Source: Mongoliibacter ruber
Lineage (GTDB): Bacteria > Bacteroidota > Bacteroidia > Cytophagales > Cyclobacteriaceae
Assembly (NCBI RefSeq): GCF_003003005.1
Contig: NZ_PVTR01000007.1
Coordinates: 248,001-312,000 of the forward strand
Direction: 5' to 3'
Length of the DNA stretch: 64,000 nucleotides
The notes under the pieces are model-generated. The model was given only the letters and a program-made list of their open reading frames with translations. It was not told the DNA's origin and made no database searches. Of the stretch, positions 10,301 through 18,773 are shown piece after piece. The stretch's first letter is position 1, and each line of letters begins with the position of its first letter. The position numbers were made by a program, and so were the translations under genes.

Positions 10301-12416
10301 GAGTTTCGAAGACTTTAGCTTCACCCGAAACAACCAAGAGTTGAGGTTGACCAATGATGTTTCAGGTGTAGAAGAAGAGCATTTTGGTGTGTTGCTGAAT
10401 GAATTTAACCTCAGTACATTGACGAGCTTTCTTAATCCCGATGAGCCCATTGTAAAAGGGACTGCAAATGGTGAGTTTGTAGCCTTAAACCCTTGGGGCG
10501 CTATTGGTATCATGGGAGACTTGCAGGTCAATAACCTTGAGTTACTGGAAATCCCCCTAGGTACATTAAGGATTGATGCAGTGGCCAGAACCCTTCAGGA
10601 ATATGATTTCGAAATGAGCCTGAAAGATGGAATGGTAGACATGGATTTGGTAGGGGTAATTGAAGCAAGTGAAGAAAGTTCACGCTTAGACTTGGATTTG
10701 GATCTCAATCAGTTTCAAATTGCCATGATTGAAAGGTTTTCAGGTGATGAATTGAGAAATGCGGAAGGATATATAAGCGGTAAAGTAAGTGTAAATGGAA
10801 GCTTCCAGGACCCCCAGTACGAAGGAGTTTTGGAATTTAATGATGTTTCATTGCTTGTTAGTCAGCTGAATAACAAGTTTTCTGTAAATGATGACCGATT
10901 AAAAGTAGATAATAAGGGACTTTACTTTGAAGATTTTGATATTCGGGATGAATCTGATCAAAAGTTCAGTATTGATGGAAAAATAGATACAGAAGATTTT
11001 TCTCAGATAGGATTGGATCTCAAAATAAGATCTGATGAATTTCAGGTATTGAATTCTACCCGTGAAGATAATGACCTGTTTTTTGGGAGAGCCAATATCA
11101 GCTTGGATATGGATGTAAAAGGCACTACTGATTTGCCTGAAATTGACTTAAGGTTAAGAATAAATAGTGCGACGAATTTCACATTTATTGTTCCTGAGAG
11201 TCAGTTAGATTTAGTGGAAAGGACTGGGGTGGTAGTTTTTGTCAATCATGCTGATCCATACGATTTAATGAATCAGAGAGAATTGGAGATCAGCACGCAA
11301 GGAGTGCAAGGATATGACCTCAAAGCTAACCTTCAGATTGATCCTGATGCGGTTTTTAATGTCATTGTGGATGAAAGAACAGGGGACAACCTTCGCCTGC
11401 AGGGAGAGGCTGATCTCAATATGTTGATGAATCCGAATGGTGACATTTCACTTTCTGGCAGGTATGAAGTAGCAAGCGGACATTATGAACTCAACCTTTA
11501 TAACCTTGTCAATCGTCGGTTTGAATTGGCTTCAGGCAGTTCTATCGTATGGAATGGAGATCCTTTGGATGCTAATCTGAATCTTAGGGCAATTTATAAT
11601 GTCAGGACTTCGGCTTCAGAGTTGATGCAAGCACAGGTTGCGGGTGCGTCAAATGAAAATCAAGGCCAATTTAGGCAAGTGCTTCGTTTTCAGGTCTTTT
11701 TGAATATAGGGGGGGAGATTGTACAGCCTGAAATAAGTTTTGATTTGGATATGCAAGAACAGGACAGGGGAGCCGCGGGTGGTGCAGTCTATAGTATGAT
11801 TCAGCAAATGAATGAAAATGAAGATGAAGTCACCAAACAAGTATTTGCACTTTTGGTCTTAAATCAATTTTTTCCAACAATGGGCAATGATGGTTCAGCG
11901 GGTGGATCCGTGAGTTTGGCTAGGTCCAGTGTTTCTCAGGTGTTATCTTCTCAGCTCAACGCTTTATCTGACCGTCTTTTTGGTGAATCTGGATTTAGTT
12001 TGGATATGGATTTAGACTCTTACACTGACTATCAGAATGGGGGACCTGAAGATAGGACACAATTGAATGTGGCAGCAAGGCAGCGCTTGATGGATGACAG
12101 GTTGATAATTTCTGTAGGTGGACAAGTAGATGTAGAAGGTGGAGGACGTGAAAGGGTCGAACAAAGTGATGCCCTATTTGGTGATGTCAGCATCGAGTAT
12201 ATGCTGGATGAAAAAGGTCAATGGCGGGCAAAAGCCTACCGTAGAAATCAATTTGAATCCGTGATTGATGGTCAACTAATAGTGACAGGGATTTCCTTTA
12301 TTTTCAATAAAGAATTCAATGCCTTCAAAGAATTATGGAAAAGACGTGAAACTGATGAAGCAGCTAAAGAAGAAGAAATGTTGCTAGAGGATGATTTTGA
12401 AGAGATAGAAAATTGA
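7386..12416 (+). CDS. tamB: Translocation and assembly module protein TamB (DUF490/AsmA-like)
   Basis: A very large inner-membrane-anchored periplasmic bridge protein that works with an outer-membrane TamA/TamL partner in envelope assembly or phospholipid transport. With the proposed start it has 1676 residues: a signal anchor, a very long beta-rich groove region, and a C-terminal TamB domain (GDISLSGRYEVASGHYELNL, then RLFGESGFSLDMDLDSYTD and RLIISVGGQVDV). The start is odd. The first ordinary codon is TTG 7449, which would begin inside the membrane anchor (MMIAFILFIRSPWG). The open frame continues upstream, and beginning at ATC 7386 it reads KKYIIKFFKIIGIILTVLF after the first residue: a lysine-rich tip plus the full hydrophobic segment, as TamB needs. 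I infer an ATC start or a lost or misread ATG. The stop overlaps tamL. Confidence 0.93.
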   Translation: MKKYIIKFFKIIGIILTVLFVLMIAFILFIRSPWGQDIIVQKATKYVSEKTTTKVAIDRLFITFSGNLYLEGLFLEDLQGDTLIYSKNIETGVALRPLISSGDIKISTLQWEGLRANVNRDSIENSFNFEFLINAFVEEGEADEEIQGSQIEGESSEFPKLSIGPIDLKDFRIKYYDEELGIDLHASWDEIRVRLDEIDLNKMNFGIDEFAIIGSEIEYNQFKPFPEAEESPESDMPPPLLVLEEFKIKNSKWSYHSLPDGLEADLEIGDFWLELPEADLESQKILLKSIGLHDSNIALKIQPSDVTASNLGQESTQAFEWPDWVVELGDLDFLNNNIAYQSADPKVKVGEFNPDFVQISDLTLLAHGVFLKDKKAGLQLDKFSFSDHSGFELRTFEFGFKVSDEKTSIDKLIIETNASSLRADLSIDYPSMAALIDNPDQSTFQLDLQSFNTDLSDALFFVPELKDEPYFQEIKQNGIAANGSLQGNLQTLDIPIFNFEYGAHTNLELRELNLVNYTEPEKLNFGLSSLVFESNEHGLSPLLKEFDLDYDIPENIKLEAKANGSLNELFADLALRTSDGNVLLQADFIDKAQFHLKSTLELQELDLGKILSIPELKPISLVTSAEGEGTDLYDLQGSIETEISDLQFADYDLSSLVFQVEAKDTVANLILALDKEILDVKLEAIAKLDTLNPKLNFTLDLKDFQTQAMRLTAQDINVRMKLEGEIEGPFDELKAKLKLQDAFMYYDSRTYPIGEMDLEALLSDSLTTLNLRSDFLKGQAEINGSVDALSAAMQNYLSELVTGEADTVLERSIKAKADFQFKPTPFIDQLLVAGIEELDTISINFDFDAELAVLNAEVYLPLLKYTDANIKSFELDLDGDANSLSLSAGFSELLFGPVEMGKTSLTGTFQENDVKLDFLSLFNEEPIIDLKSVLRLSGDTLIYHINPEGLIINSRSWQMPANNAVYYAENYLSFEDFSFTRNNQELRLTNDVSGVEEEHFGVLLNEFNLSTLTSFLNPDEPIVKGTANGEFVALNPWGAIGIMGDLQVNNLELLEIPLGTLRIDAVARTLQEYDFEMSLKDGMVDMDLVGVIEASEESSRLDLDLDLNQFQIAMIERFSGDELRNAEGYISGKVSVNGSFQDPQYEGVLEFNDVSLLVSQLNNKFSVNDDRLKVDNKGLYFEDFDIRDESDQKFSIDGKIDTEDFSQIGLDLKIRSDEFQVLNSTREDNDLFFGRANISLDMDVKGTTDLPEIDLRLRINSATNFTFIVPESQLDLVERTGVVVFVNHADPYDLMNQRELEISTQGVQGYDLKANLQIDPDAVFNVIVDERTGDNLRLQGEADLNMLMNPNGDISLSGRYEVASGHYELNLYNLVNRRFELASGSSIVWNGDPLDANLNLRAIYNVRTSASELMQAQVAGASNENQGQFRQVLRFQVFLNIGGEIVQPEISFDLDMQEQDRGAAGGAVYSMIQQMNENEDEVTKQVFALLVLNQFFPTMGNDGSAGGSVSLARSSVSQVLSSQLNALSDRLFGESGFSLDMDLDSYTDYQNGGPEDRTQLNVAARQRLMDDRLIISVGGQVDVEGGGRERVEQSDALFGDVSIEYMLDEKGQWRAKAYRRNQFESVIDGQLIVTGISFIFNKEFNAFKELWKRRETDEAAKEEEMLLEDDFEEIEN

Positions 12417-14704
12417 TGAGTAATAGAATTTGTATAGCGCTTTTTTTGATTTTTCTCCTTGGGTCCTGTGGAGTGAAGAAATTTATTCCCGAGGATAGAA
12501 AACTGTATACAGGTGCAGAAATGGAGCTTAACGCTGAGCTCCCCAAAAGAGAAGTCGGTCAGCTTCAAGATGAGTTGGAAGGGTTGCTACGGCCACAACC
12601 CAATAGCAAAGTCTTAGGGGTAAGATTCGGCTTGTGGGCACATTATAAGGGTAGTAAAGAAAATCCGGGTTTTATCAATAGGTTTCTTAAAAACAGGTTT
12701 GGAGAAAGTCCTGTTTATTTGAGCGACGTGCAGCCCGATCGGACTTTGGATATCTTGGGAAATAGGATGGAAAACAAGGGCTATTTCTTTTACGAGATGG
12801 ATTATGAAGTAAAGGAAAAAGACAAATTTGCCTCTATAAAGTATGGAGTTGAGTTCACTGAAGCTTACAAACTTGAAAAATACAATGTGCTTGGGGATTC
12901 TCTTGACATTATCCAAGAGATCATAAAGGATCTTGATGAGACCGAATTGAAGGAAGGAACCCGTTTCGACTTGGAAAAGTTAAAATCAGAAAGGGAAAGA
13001 ATAGACAAAGCGCTTAAAGCAAAAGGATATTATAACTTTAATTCTGATTTGTTGATTTTTGAATCTGACACCAATCAGTACGATTCTAGAAAGTATGACC
13101 TTTATTTGAGATTGAAAAATGAGGTGCCTGAAAAATCTCTTCACCCATACAGTATCCAACAGATCCGGGTGTATCCCAATTATTCCGTCACAGCTGACAG
13201 GGATAATCAAGATACTGTTAGGGTAGGAGGGATCAAGGTTATTCAGGAGGAGATTATCTTCAGGCCGGATTTACTCGAAAATTATATTTTGTTTGAGCCA
13301 AACCAAAAGTTCAATCCTCAGACTTCTCGTTTGACTTCCAATAGGCTTTCAAGCATTGGTAACTTTAGGTATGTCAATATATCTTATGAAGAAGGTGAAG
13401 AAAGGATCGCAGACGGCACCTATCCACTTGATGCCAGGATCTTATTATCTCCTTTGGATAAAAGAGGGTTGAGGGCCGAAATCCAGGGAGTTACCAAATC
13501 GAATAGTTTTGTTGGCCCAGCTTTGATTCTTAATTATCAAAACAGGAATCTATTTCTAGGGGGAGAGACTTTCAACCTTACAGGGAAAATAGGTTATGAA
13601 CAACAAATAGCCTCGGGTAGCAGGGAAGCCTTAAGGTCGATTGAGTTAGGTTTGACAGGTTCCTTGATTTTTCCAAGGGTACTGTTCCCTGTACCTATCA
13701 TGAACAGGTTCAATTTTTCAATTCCCAAAACAAAAATCTCTCTTGGCTATGAATACCAAAACAGGACAGATCTTTATCAATTGAATTCTTACAAAGCGAC
13801 TTTTGGATATCTTTGGAATGTCAATCGATACCAGTATCACGAATTTAATCCAATCAGCCTCAGTATAGTAGACTTGGCCAATACCACTCCGGCTTTTGAA
13901 GAGATTTTGAATTCCAATCCCTTCTTGAGGAGGAGTTTTGAACAGCAGTTTATTTCTGGAATGAACTACACATGGAACTACAACCAGCTTGTGGATGTAG
14001 AAAGGAAAAATGCCATCGTAGTCACTTCTACTATCGACTTGGCTGGAAACCTTTTCAAAGGTTTGAATAGGATGGTAGGTTCCGAAAACCCTGATTTTAT
14101 CTTTGGTTTGGATTATGCACAGTTTATAAAAGGGGAGGTTGATCTGGTGTTTTACCATAAGTTTACCAAGGAGCATCAGTTGGTAAGCAGGATATTTGGA
14201 GGGATGGGGGTTCCTTTGGGTAATTCTTCCTCCTTACCATTTGTGAAGCAATTTTTTGCAGGAGGTCCAAGAAGTGTAAGAGCATTTAGGATTAGGGCAT
14301 TGGGTCCCGGTACTTTTGTGCCCCAAAGTATAGGAGCAGGAGGATTTTTCGATCAAGCTGGTGATATCAGGCTGGAAGGTAATTTAGAATACAGGTTTCC
14401 ATTCAATCGCTACCTAAAGGGAGCATTTTTCGTGGATGCAGGAAATGTTTGGCTTTACAATGAAAATGAGGCCCTTCCTGGAGGTAGGTTCACAAGTCAA
14501 TGGATGGAAGAGTTGGCAGTTGGTGCTGGATTTGGATTAAGGATCGATATACAGCTGTTTGTGCTAAGATTTGATTTGGCCGTGCCAGTCCGGAAACCTT
14601 GGCTTGAACCGGAAAACAGATGGCAGGATAGGTTAGAGTTTGGCAGTGGAGATTGGAGGAGAGAAAATATGGTGCTGAATTTTGCCATAGGATATCCATT
14701 CTAG
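12416..14704 (+). CDS. tamL: BamA/TamA-family outer-membrane lipoprotein TamL
   Basis: Outer-membrane partner of TamB in Bacteroidota; the family combines POTRA domains and a 16-strand Omp85 barrel with a lipid anchor. 762 residues from ATG 12416, which shares its A with the tamB stop (TGATG). The lipobox is clear (LIFLLGSCGVKK). The N-terminal half is soluble and POTRA-like. The C-terminal half, from about residue 345 (LLSPLDKRGLRAEIQGVTKS onward), is a beta-barrel with alternating pattern. A stretch resembling the Omp85 loop-6 VRGF motif reads FFAGGPRSVRAFRIRALGPG; here it is VRAF, not VRGF. The final residues MVLNFAIGYPF form a standard barrel end with terminal aromatic Phe. A TTG one codon upstream is an alternative start. 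Confidence 0.93.
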   Translation: MSNRICIALFLIFLLGSCGVKKFIPEDRKLYTGAEMELNAELPKREVGQLQDELEGLLRPQPNSKVLGVRFGLWAHYKGSKENPGFINRFLKNRFGESPVYLSDVQPDRTLDILGNRMENKGYFFYEMDYEVKEKDKFASIKYGVEFTEAYKLEKYNVLGDSLDIIQEIIKDLDETELKEGTRFDLEKLKSERERIDKALKAKGYYNFNSDLLIFESDTNQYDSRKYDLYLRLKNEVPEKSLHPYSIQQIRVYPNYSVTADRDNQDTVRVGGIKVIQEEIIFRPDLLENYILFEPNQKFNPQTSRLTSNRLSSIGNFRYVNISYEEGEERIADGTYPLDARILLSPLDKRGLRAEIQGVTKSNSFVGPALILNYQNRNLFLGGETFNLTGKIGYEQQIASGSREALRSIELGLTGSLIFPRVLFPVPIMNRFNFSIPKTKISLGYEYQNRTDLYQLNSYKATFGYLWNVNRYQYHEFNPISLSIVDLANTTPAFEEILNSNPFLRRSFEQQFISGMNYTWNYNQLVDVERKNAIVVTSTIDLAGNLFKGLNRMVGSENPDFIFGLDYAQFIKGEVDLVFYHKFTKEHQLVSRIFGGMGVPLGNSSSLPFVKQFFAGGPRSVRAFRIRALGPGTFVPQSIGAGGFFDQAGDIRLEGNLEYRFPFNRYLKGAFFVDAGNVWLYNENEALPGGRFTSQWMEELAVGAGFGLRIDIQLFVLRFDLAVPVRKPWLEPENRWQDRLEFGSGDWRRENMVLNFAIGYPF

Positions 14705-14725
14705 ATTAATCAAAAAGGCAAAAAA

Positions 14726-14749
14726 AAACCCGACAGTTTTGCCGGGTTT
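14726..14749. terminator. Bidirectional terminator between tamL and the CsbD gene
   Basis: AAACCCG (14726-14732) pairs with CGGGTTT (14743-14749), 10-nt loop, flanked by A-rich sequence before and a T-rich end. It serves the two convergent genes. Confidence 0.75.
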
Positions 14750-14767
14750 AATTCTAAAAAAATCGGT

Positions 14768-14959
14768 TTATATACTATCTATAAATCCTTTGATTTCTTC
14801 TTTTGACTTTCCTGTTTTCTTTTGAATCTTACCAAGAAGTTCATCTTCTTGACCTTCAGCATATGTCAATTCATCGTCAGATAATTCACCATATTGTTGC
14901 TTCAATTTACCTTTTATTTGGTTCCAGTTTCCTTTCATTTTGTCTTCAAAAGCGCTCAT
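14768..14959 (-). CDS. CsbD family stress-response protein
   Basis: 63 residues. The sequence FEDKMKGNWNQIKGKLKQQY followed by GELSDDELTYAEGQEDELLG and IQKKTGKSKEEI is a textbook CsbD-like protein: small, very hydrophilic, strongly charged and largely helical or disordered. In Bacillus csbD belongs to the sigma-B general stress regulon; the molecular role of the family is unclear. Here it faces away from the YihY-AsmA-MscS operon, whose products also suggest osmotic or envelope stress. I see no TAnnTTTG element directly upstream. Confidence 0.9.
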   Translation of the reverse strand: MSAFEDKMKGNWNQIKGKLKQQYGELSDDELTYAEGQEDELLGKIQKKTGKSKEEIKGFIDSI

Positions 14960-15032
14960 GATTATAAAGTTTAGGTTAAAATTTAATTACGTTAAACATT
15001 ATCCATAAACTGTGCCCTAAGCAAGGACTTAG

Positions 15033-15170
15033 TTGAAAAATGCCAATACAGCTTTAAATGATAGGGTTTTGGATATTTTATACGATGTGTTATTGAATTT
15101 GATTTTAGTAATCTGTGGAATTATGTCCATACTTTGGGGAATTAAAATTTTTAAAAGAGTAAAGAAATAA
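15033..15170 (+). CDS. Possible small single-pass membrane peptide
   Basis: A 45-codon frame from TTG 15033 that starts MKNANTALNDRVLDILY, contains one hydrophobic segment (VLLNLILVICGIMSILWGIK) and ends with a positively charged tail (IFKRVKK). That is a believable topology for a small membrane protein, and codons are normal for the region. Against it are the TTG start, no ribosome-binding site and no recognised family. The rest of the 448-bp gap between the CsbD gene and the YihY gene (14960-15032 and 15171-15407) shows nothing I can support. Confidence 0.35.
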   Translation: MKNANTALNDRVLDILYDVLLNLILVICGIMSILWGIKIFKRVKK

Positions 15171-15407
15171 ATTAATCAATTAGAATAAAATCCTTATAGT
15201 AAAGGGGAAATCTAGTTATCTGATTGTTTACTCTTTGATTAATTAAAATTAGGCAATCATCAATTTTTAGATTGTTACTTGGCTTAATTCCTGCATCTTT
15301 TCTATTCCAGTCTATTAAGAAAAATTTTAACCTGTTCCAAAGCGGTCAGCTCAAAATAAAGATTTTGATCTTTTTAGAGCCATCGATAGTCTGTGAAACA
15401 TGAAAAT

Positions 15408-16361
15408 ATGGAAAACCATCCGAAACGGAGAATTTGGCCAAAACTGGCCGACCTTCCCAAACTACTTCTAGAAGCTTTTAAGATTTGGAATGCCAATAAC
15501 CCCTGGAGGCTCGGGGCAGTAGTAGCTTACTATGCAGTTTTGTCCTTGCCAGGATTGTTGATTGTCGTTATCAATACTGTGGGAGCAATTTGGGGCAATG
15601 AATTGGTAGAAGGAGAAATAAGTGAACAGATTGAAATGGCCCTGGGTGCTAGTGCAGCACAGGGAATTGCAGCAATAGTAGAAAACTCTCAGGAAGATAA
15701 GAGGACTGTTTTTGCCAGCATCATAGGTGTTGGTGTTTTGATTTTTGGGGCTACAGGCGTCTTTTATCAATTGCAAATCAGCATTAATGAGATTTGGAAT
15801 GCCAAGATTGACCCCAATGCCGGATATTGGAAAATCATAAAGGACAGAGCAATCAGCCTTGCTTTTGTGATGGTTATAGTGTTTTTATTGATGATAAGTT
15901 TTGTTGCTTCTACGGCCATTTCCATGATGAGTGGCTATTTGTCCAATATATGGGATCATGGCTTGGTGGTGTTTGCTCAAGCAATGGAGTTTTTATTCAG
16001 TACCGCTATTTTAGGATGCTTGTTTGTATTGATATTCAAATATATGCCAGATGTAAGGCTTCCCTTCGGAACAGTTTGGTTGGGGGGCATCATTACAGGG
16101 CTTTTGTTCAATATAGGTAAATTTTTGCTCAGCATATATTTCAGTGTTTCAGATCCGGGATCCACTTATGGAGCAGCAGGATCAGTGGTTTTGGTGCTGT
16201 TATGGGTATCATACTCATGCCTTATTTTATTTTATGGAACAGCATTTACCAGGGTTTTTGCTGAAAAATATGGATACGAGGTTATTCCTTCTCGACATGC
16301 CCTTATAGTCGAAGAAAAGGAGCGAGTTGTAAAGAAAGGAATTGATTATAAAGAAGAATAA
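15408..16361 (+). CDS. YihY/virulence factor BrkB family membrane protein
   Basis: 317 residues from ATG 15408; a GTG five codons earlier (15393) is also possible. The family has about six membrane segments and a conserved N-terminal part seen here as NPWRLGAVVAYYAVLSLPGLL (split 20/1), plus the conserved end YGAAGSVVLVLLWVSYSCLI and FYGTAFTRVFAEKYG. BrkB/YihY proteins were once named ribonuclease BN, which is now known to be a different protein; their role is unsettled (envelope or transport). It is the first gene of a likely three-gene operon with the AsmA-like protein (10-bp gap) and MscS (25-bp gap). Confidence 0.92.
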   Translation: MENHPKRRIWPKLADLPKLLLEAFKIWNANNPWRLGAVVAYYAVLSLPGLLIVVINTVGAIWGNELVEGEISEQIEMALGASAAQGIAAIVENSQEDKRTVFASIIGVGVLIFGATGVFYQLQISINEIWNAKIDPNAGYWKIIKDRAISLAFVMVIVFLLMISFVASTAISMMSGYLSNIWDHGLVVFAQAMEFLFSTAILGCLFVLIFKYMPDVRLPFGTVWLGGIITGLLFNIGKFLLSIYFSVSDPGSTYGAAGSVVLVLLWVSYSCLILFYGTAFTRVFAEKYGYEVIPSRHALIVEEKERVVKKGIDYKEE

Positions 16362-16371
16362 TACTATTGAT

Positions 16372-17433
16372 ATGAAATTTAAAAGAACATATATCATCAT
16401 TGGTTCAGTCCTGCTTTTTTTGGTAGTTGTAAGAATGAGTTTGCCATTTATTGCCAAGCATTACATCAACAAGCAACTCGATGAAATTGAGGGTTACCAT
16501 GCTTCAATTGATGGGGTTTCCATGTTATTGATTGCTGGTTCTTTTGGAATCAATGGTCTTACAATTTATGAGGAAATGTCAGAGGAGCCTGAAGTACCGA
16601 TGATACATCTTCCCCAGATGGATTTTTCAATAGATTGGAAAGCTTTGTTTAAAGGGCATATCGTTTCTGAAATTCACCTTGACTCTCCAGAGATCAATTT
16701 CACTGTGTTGAAGGATGATACGGACGAAGAATCTAGGGTCAAATTTGCTGAAGCACTTCAAGAAATGAGTCCAATTGATATAAATCATCTGACAATTCAC
16801 AAGGCAACTATAGCCTATAGAGACCCAACAGTTGAACCAGCTGTAGAAGTGTTTTTAGATGATTTCAATCTCGAGGCTACCAACTTAAGTAATGTTGAAA
16901 ATGAAGAAGAAGCTCTGCCAGGCTATGTAGAGATCAATTCAAAAGCGATGGGTGACGGACAACTGAATTTCAATATGAAAGTCAATATTTTAAAAGAATA
17001 CCCTGATTTTGATATGAATCTAGAGATTGAAAACTTTGATTTAGTTCGTTTCAATGATTTTTTTGAAGCTTACGCCAGCCTTGAATTAAAGGATGGACGT
17101 CTAAATATGTATTCGGAAATGGCTGCTGAAAATGGAGAAATTGCTGGCTACGTAAAACCAATCATTGAAGACTTTGAGGTTGAAAAGAATGCCGAGGATC
17201 AAAATTTACCCGAAAAAATATATTCAGCATTGGCAGATTTGGTAGGTGGCATACTGGAAAATCCCAAAAAAGAAAAAATTGCTTCGAGGGTAGAAGTAAG
17301 TGGTCACATGGAGGACATGGAGACAGATACTTGGCAGGCTGTTTTCAACCTTTTACGAAATGCTTTTATCGAGGCCTATGAAAAGGAATTAGAAAATGCC
17401 ATCAATTTTCAATCAGTTGGTGGCAGCGAATAA
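16372..17433 (+). CDS. AsmA-like/DUF748-type membrane-anchored periplasmic protein
   Basis: 353 residues from ATG 16372 (MKFKRTYIIIGSVLLFLVVV); ten upstream in-frame codons overlap the YihY operon junction and do not fit a signal anchor. One N-terminal membrane segment is followed by a beta-rich periplasmic region. AsmA-like features include KHYINKQLDEIEGYHASIDG, LFKGHIVSEIHLDSPEINFT and INHLTIHKATIAYRDPTVEP. This pattern (layer, then a HLT-type strand, then I-x-Y-x-D) is typical of DUF748/AsmA proteins, which share the lipid-groove fold with TamB. A role in envelope lipid or protein transport is inferred. It sits between YihY and MscS, in a block concerned with membrane integrity. Confidence 0.8.
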   Translation: MKFKRTYIIIGSVLLFLVVVRMSLPFIAKHYINKQLDEIEGYHASIDGVSMLLIAGSFGINGLTIYEEMSEEPEVPMIHLPQMDFSIDWKALFKGHIVSEIHLDSPEINFTVLKDDTDEESRVKFAEALQEMSPIDINHLTIHKATIAYRDPTVEPAVEVFLDDFNLEATNLSNVENEEEALPGYVEINSKAMGDGQLNFNMKVNILKEYPDFDMNLEIENFDLVRFNDFFEAYASLELKDGRLNMYSEMAAENGEIAGYVKPIIEDFEVEKNAEDQNLPEKIYSALADLVGGILENPKKEKIASRVEVSGHMEDMETDTWQAVFNLLRNAFIEAYEKELENAINFQSVGGSE

Positions 17434-17458
17434 ATGTTAAATTTAAACAATAACGATA

Positions 17459-18385
17459 ATGAGTACTGGAGAATTATTGAATGCATTGATAGATAAGCTT
17501 GAGGAATGGGCCGTAGCAATGGTCCGACTACTGCCTAACCTAGCTTTGGCAGTTTTGGTGATATTTCTTGGACTATTGGCCGCTAAAGTGGTCAAGAATT
17601 TTTCTAAAAAACAACTCACTAAATTCCATGTGGATAAGACGATTACAGGGTTTCTAAGTAGGATACTTTACATTGCAGTGTTTGTGGTTGCCTTGGTGGT
17701 ATCATTGTCTATATTGAACCTGTCAGGAACTGTAGCCTCCATTCTAGCAGGTTTTGGTATTTTGGGTCTGGCACTTGGTTTTGCATTCCAGGATACCGCG
17801 GCCAATTTTATGTCAGGTATTTACATCACTTTCAATCAGCCTTTTGCTATTGGAGATGTGATTGAAGCCAAAAATGGGACCATGGGAAATGTGGTGGACA
17901 TCAATCTTCGGATTACCAAAATAAAAACCTTTGATGGACCAATCGTCTATGTTCCCAATCGGTTTTTGTTTGAGGACGACTTTACCAACTTTACAGAATC
18001 CGGTCAAAGAAGGCTCAGAGTAGCATGTGGAGTGAGTTATGGTGACGATTTGGACAAAGTAGAAAAAATCGTGATGCAGGCTCTGCAAGACACTCCCGGT
18101 AGAATTCAAAACGAGGATATTACCTTGCATTGGGTAGAGTTTGGTGATAGTTCTATTGATTTTACAGCTAATATTTGGTTGGATTATACTCGGGAAAACA
18201 AAGCATTTGTGGGGGCAAAAAACTATGCTATTAAGGCGCTTAAAAAGGCCTTTGATGAAAATGATATCATGATTCCGTTCCCAATTCGTACCCTGGACTT
18301 TGGTATCAAAGGGGGAGTCACCTTCAAAGAGGAAATAAAAGAATCAGGCGCTTGGAGTAGTAATGGTTCGGAAAGAAGTAATTGA
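17459..18385 (+). CDS. mscS: Small-conductance mechanosensitive channel, MscS family
   Basis: A tension-gated inner-membrane channel that releases solutes on hypo-osmotic shock. 308 residues, close to the 286 of E. coli MscS. Three N-terminal membrane segments end in the pore helix, where GILGLALGFAFQDTAANFMS shows the Gly/Ala-packed TM3 typical of the family. The beta domain follows (FAIGDVIEAKNGTMGNVVDI, then the conserved TFDGPIVYVPNRFLFED), and then the alpha/beta C-terminal domain with IPFPIRTLDF. All hallmarks are intact. It is last in the YihY-AsmA-MscS unit and ends at a strong terminator. Confidence 0.95.
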   Translation: MSTGELLNALIDKLEEWAVAMVRLLPNLALAVLVIFLGLLAAKVVKNFSKKQLTKFHVDKTITGFLSRILYIAVFVVALVVSLSILNLSGTVASILAGFGILGLALGFAFQDTAANFMSGIYITFNQPFAIGDVIEAKNGTMGNVVDINLRITKIKTFDGPIVYVPNRFLFEDDFTNFTESGQRRLRVACGVSYGDDLDKVEKIVMQALQDTPGRIQNEDITLHWVEFGDSSIDFTANIWLDYTRENKAFVGAKNYAIKALKKAFDENDIMIPFPIRTLDFGIKGGVTFKEEIKESGAWSSNGSERSN

Positions 18386-18445
18386 TAAGGAATCATGCCT
18401 GTCAATTTTTGGAAAGCACCCAAAGACTAAATGTCTTTTGCATTA

Positions 18446-18483
18446 AAAGAGAGAGTTCCAATCCCAGGAGCTCTCTCTTTTTT
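18446..18483 (+). terminator. Terminator after the MscS gene
   Basis: AAAGAGAGAG (18446-18455) pairs with CTCTCTCTTT (18471-18480), followed by TTT. It lies about 60 nt after the MscS stop. Between here and the sigma-54-type promoter (18484-18712) I see only AT-rich sequence. Confidence 0.85.
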
Positions 18484-18712
18484 CATGGATGTGAAATGTA
18501 ATTGATACCGATTTGCGTTAAATTCATTTCAGATTTTGCTCATTTCATTTTTTAACTTGCTTTAATTTGGGGTACATTTTCCAATGTTTGTGGAATAGTC
18601 TCTCAATAAAAGAATAAGGATTATTTATATTGTAATATCTATTATTTTTTAAAACACTGAAAAACAGGTGTTTGAGGTGTATTGATTTTGATTAGTGATT
18701 GTTTTTTACTTG

Positions 18713-18728
18713 TGGAACCTCCTTTGCA
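18713..18728 (+). promoter_or_regulatory. Sigma-54 (RpoN) type -24/-12 promoter
   Basis: TGGAACCTCCTTTGCA, against the consensus TGGCAC-N5-TTGCA. The two near-invariant pairs GG and GC are present with the required 10 bp between them; the one mismatch is A for C in the -24 block. It would start transcription near 18739, 35 nt before the coiled-coil lipoprotein ATG. A sigma-54 activator gene lies 5 kb downstream. Confidence 0.6.
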
Positions 18729-18752
18729 AAAGTTTAATTAAATAAACTTTTG
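18727..18752. promoter_or_regulatory. Inverted repeat over the predicted transcription start
   Basis: Perfect 10-bp arms CAAAAGTTTA and TAAACTTTTG with a 6-bp AT spacer, overlapping the -12 element and the expected start point. It may be an operator or a 5' mRNA hairpin. It is not a terminator, as no gene ends nearby. Confidence 0.45.
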
Positions 18753-18773
18753 TTCAATCAAATAATATTTATC

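Noticed and set aside
12416-14704. BamA itself rather than TamL
   Set aside because: The lipobox, the tamB gene directly upstream with overlapping stop, and the VRAF variant favour TamL; BamA lacks a lipid anchor.
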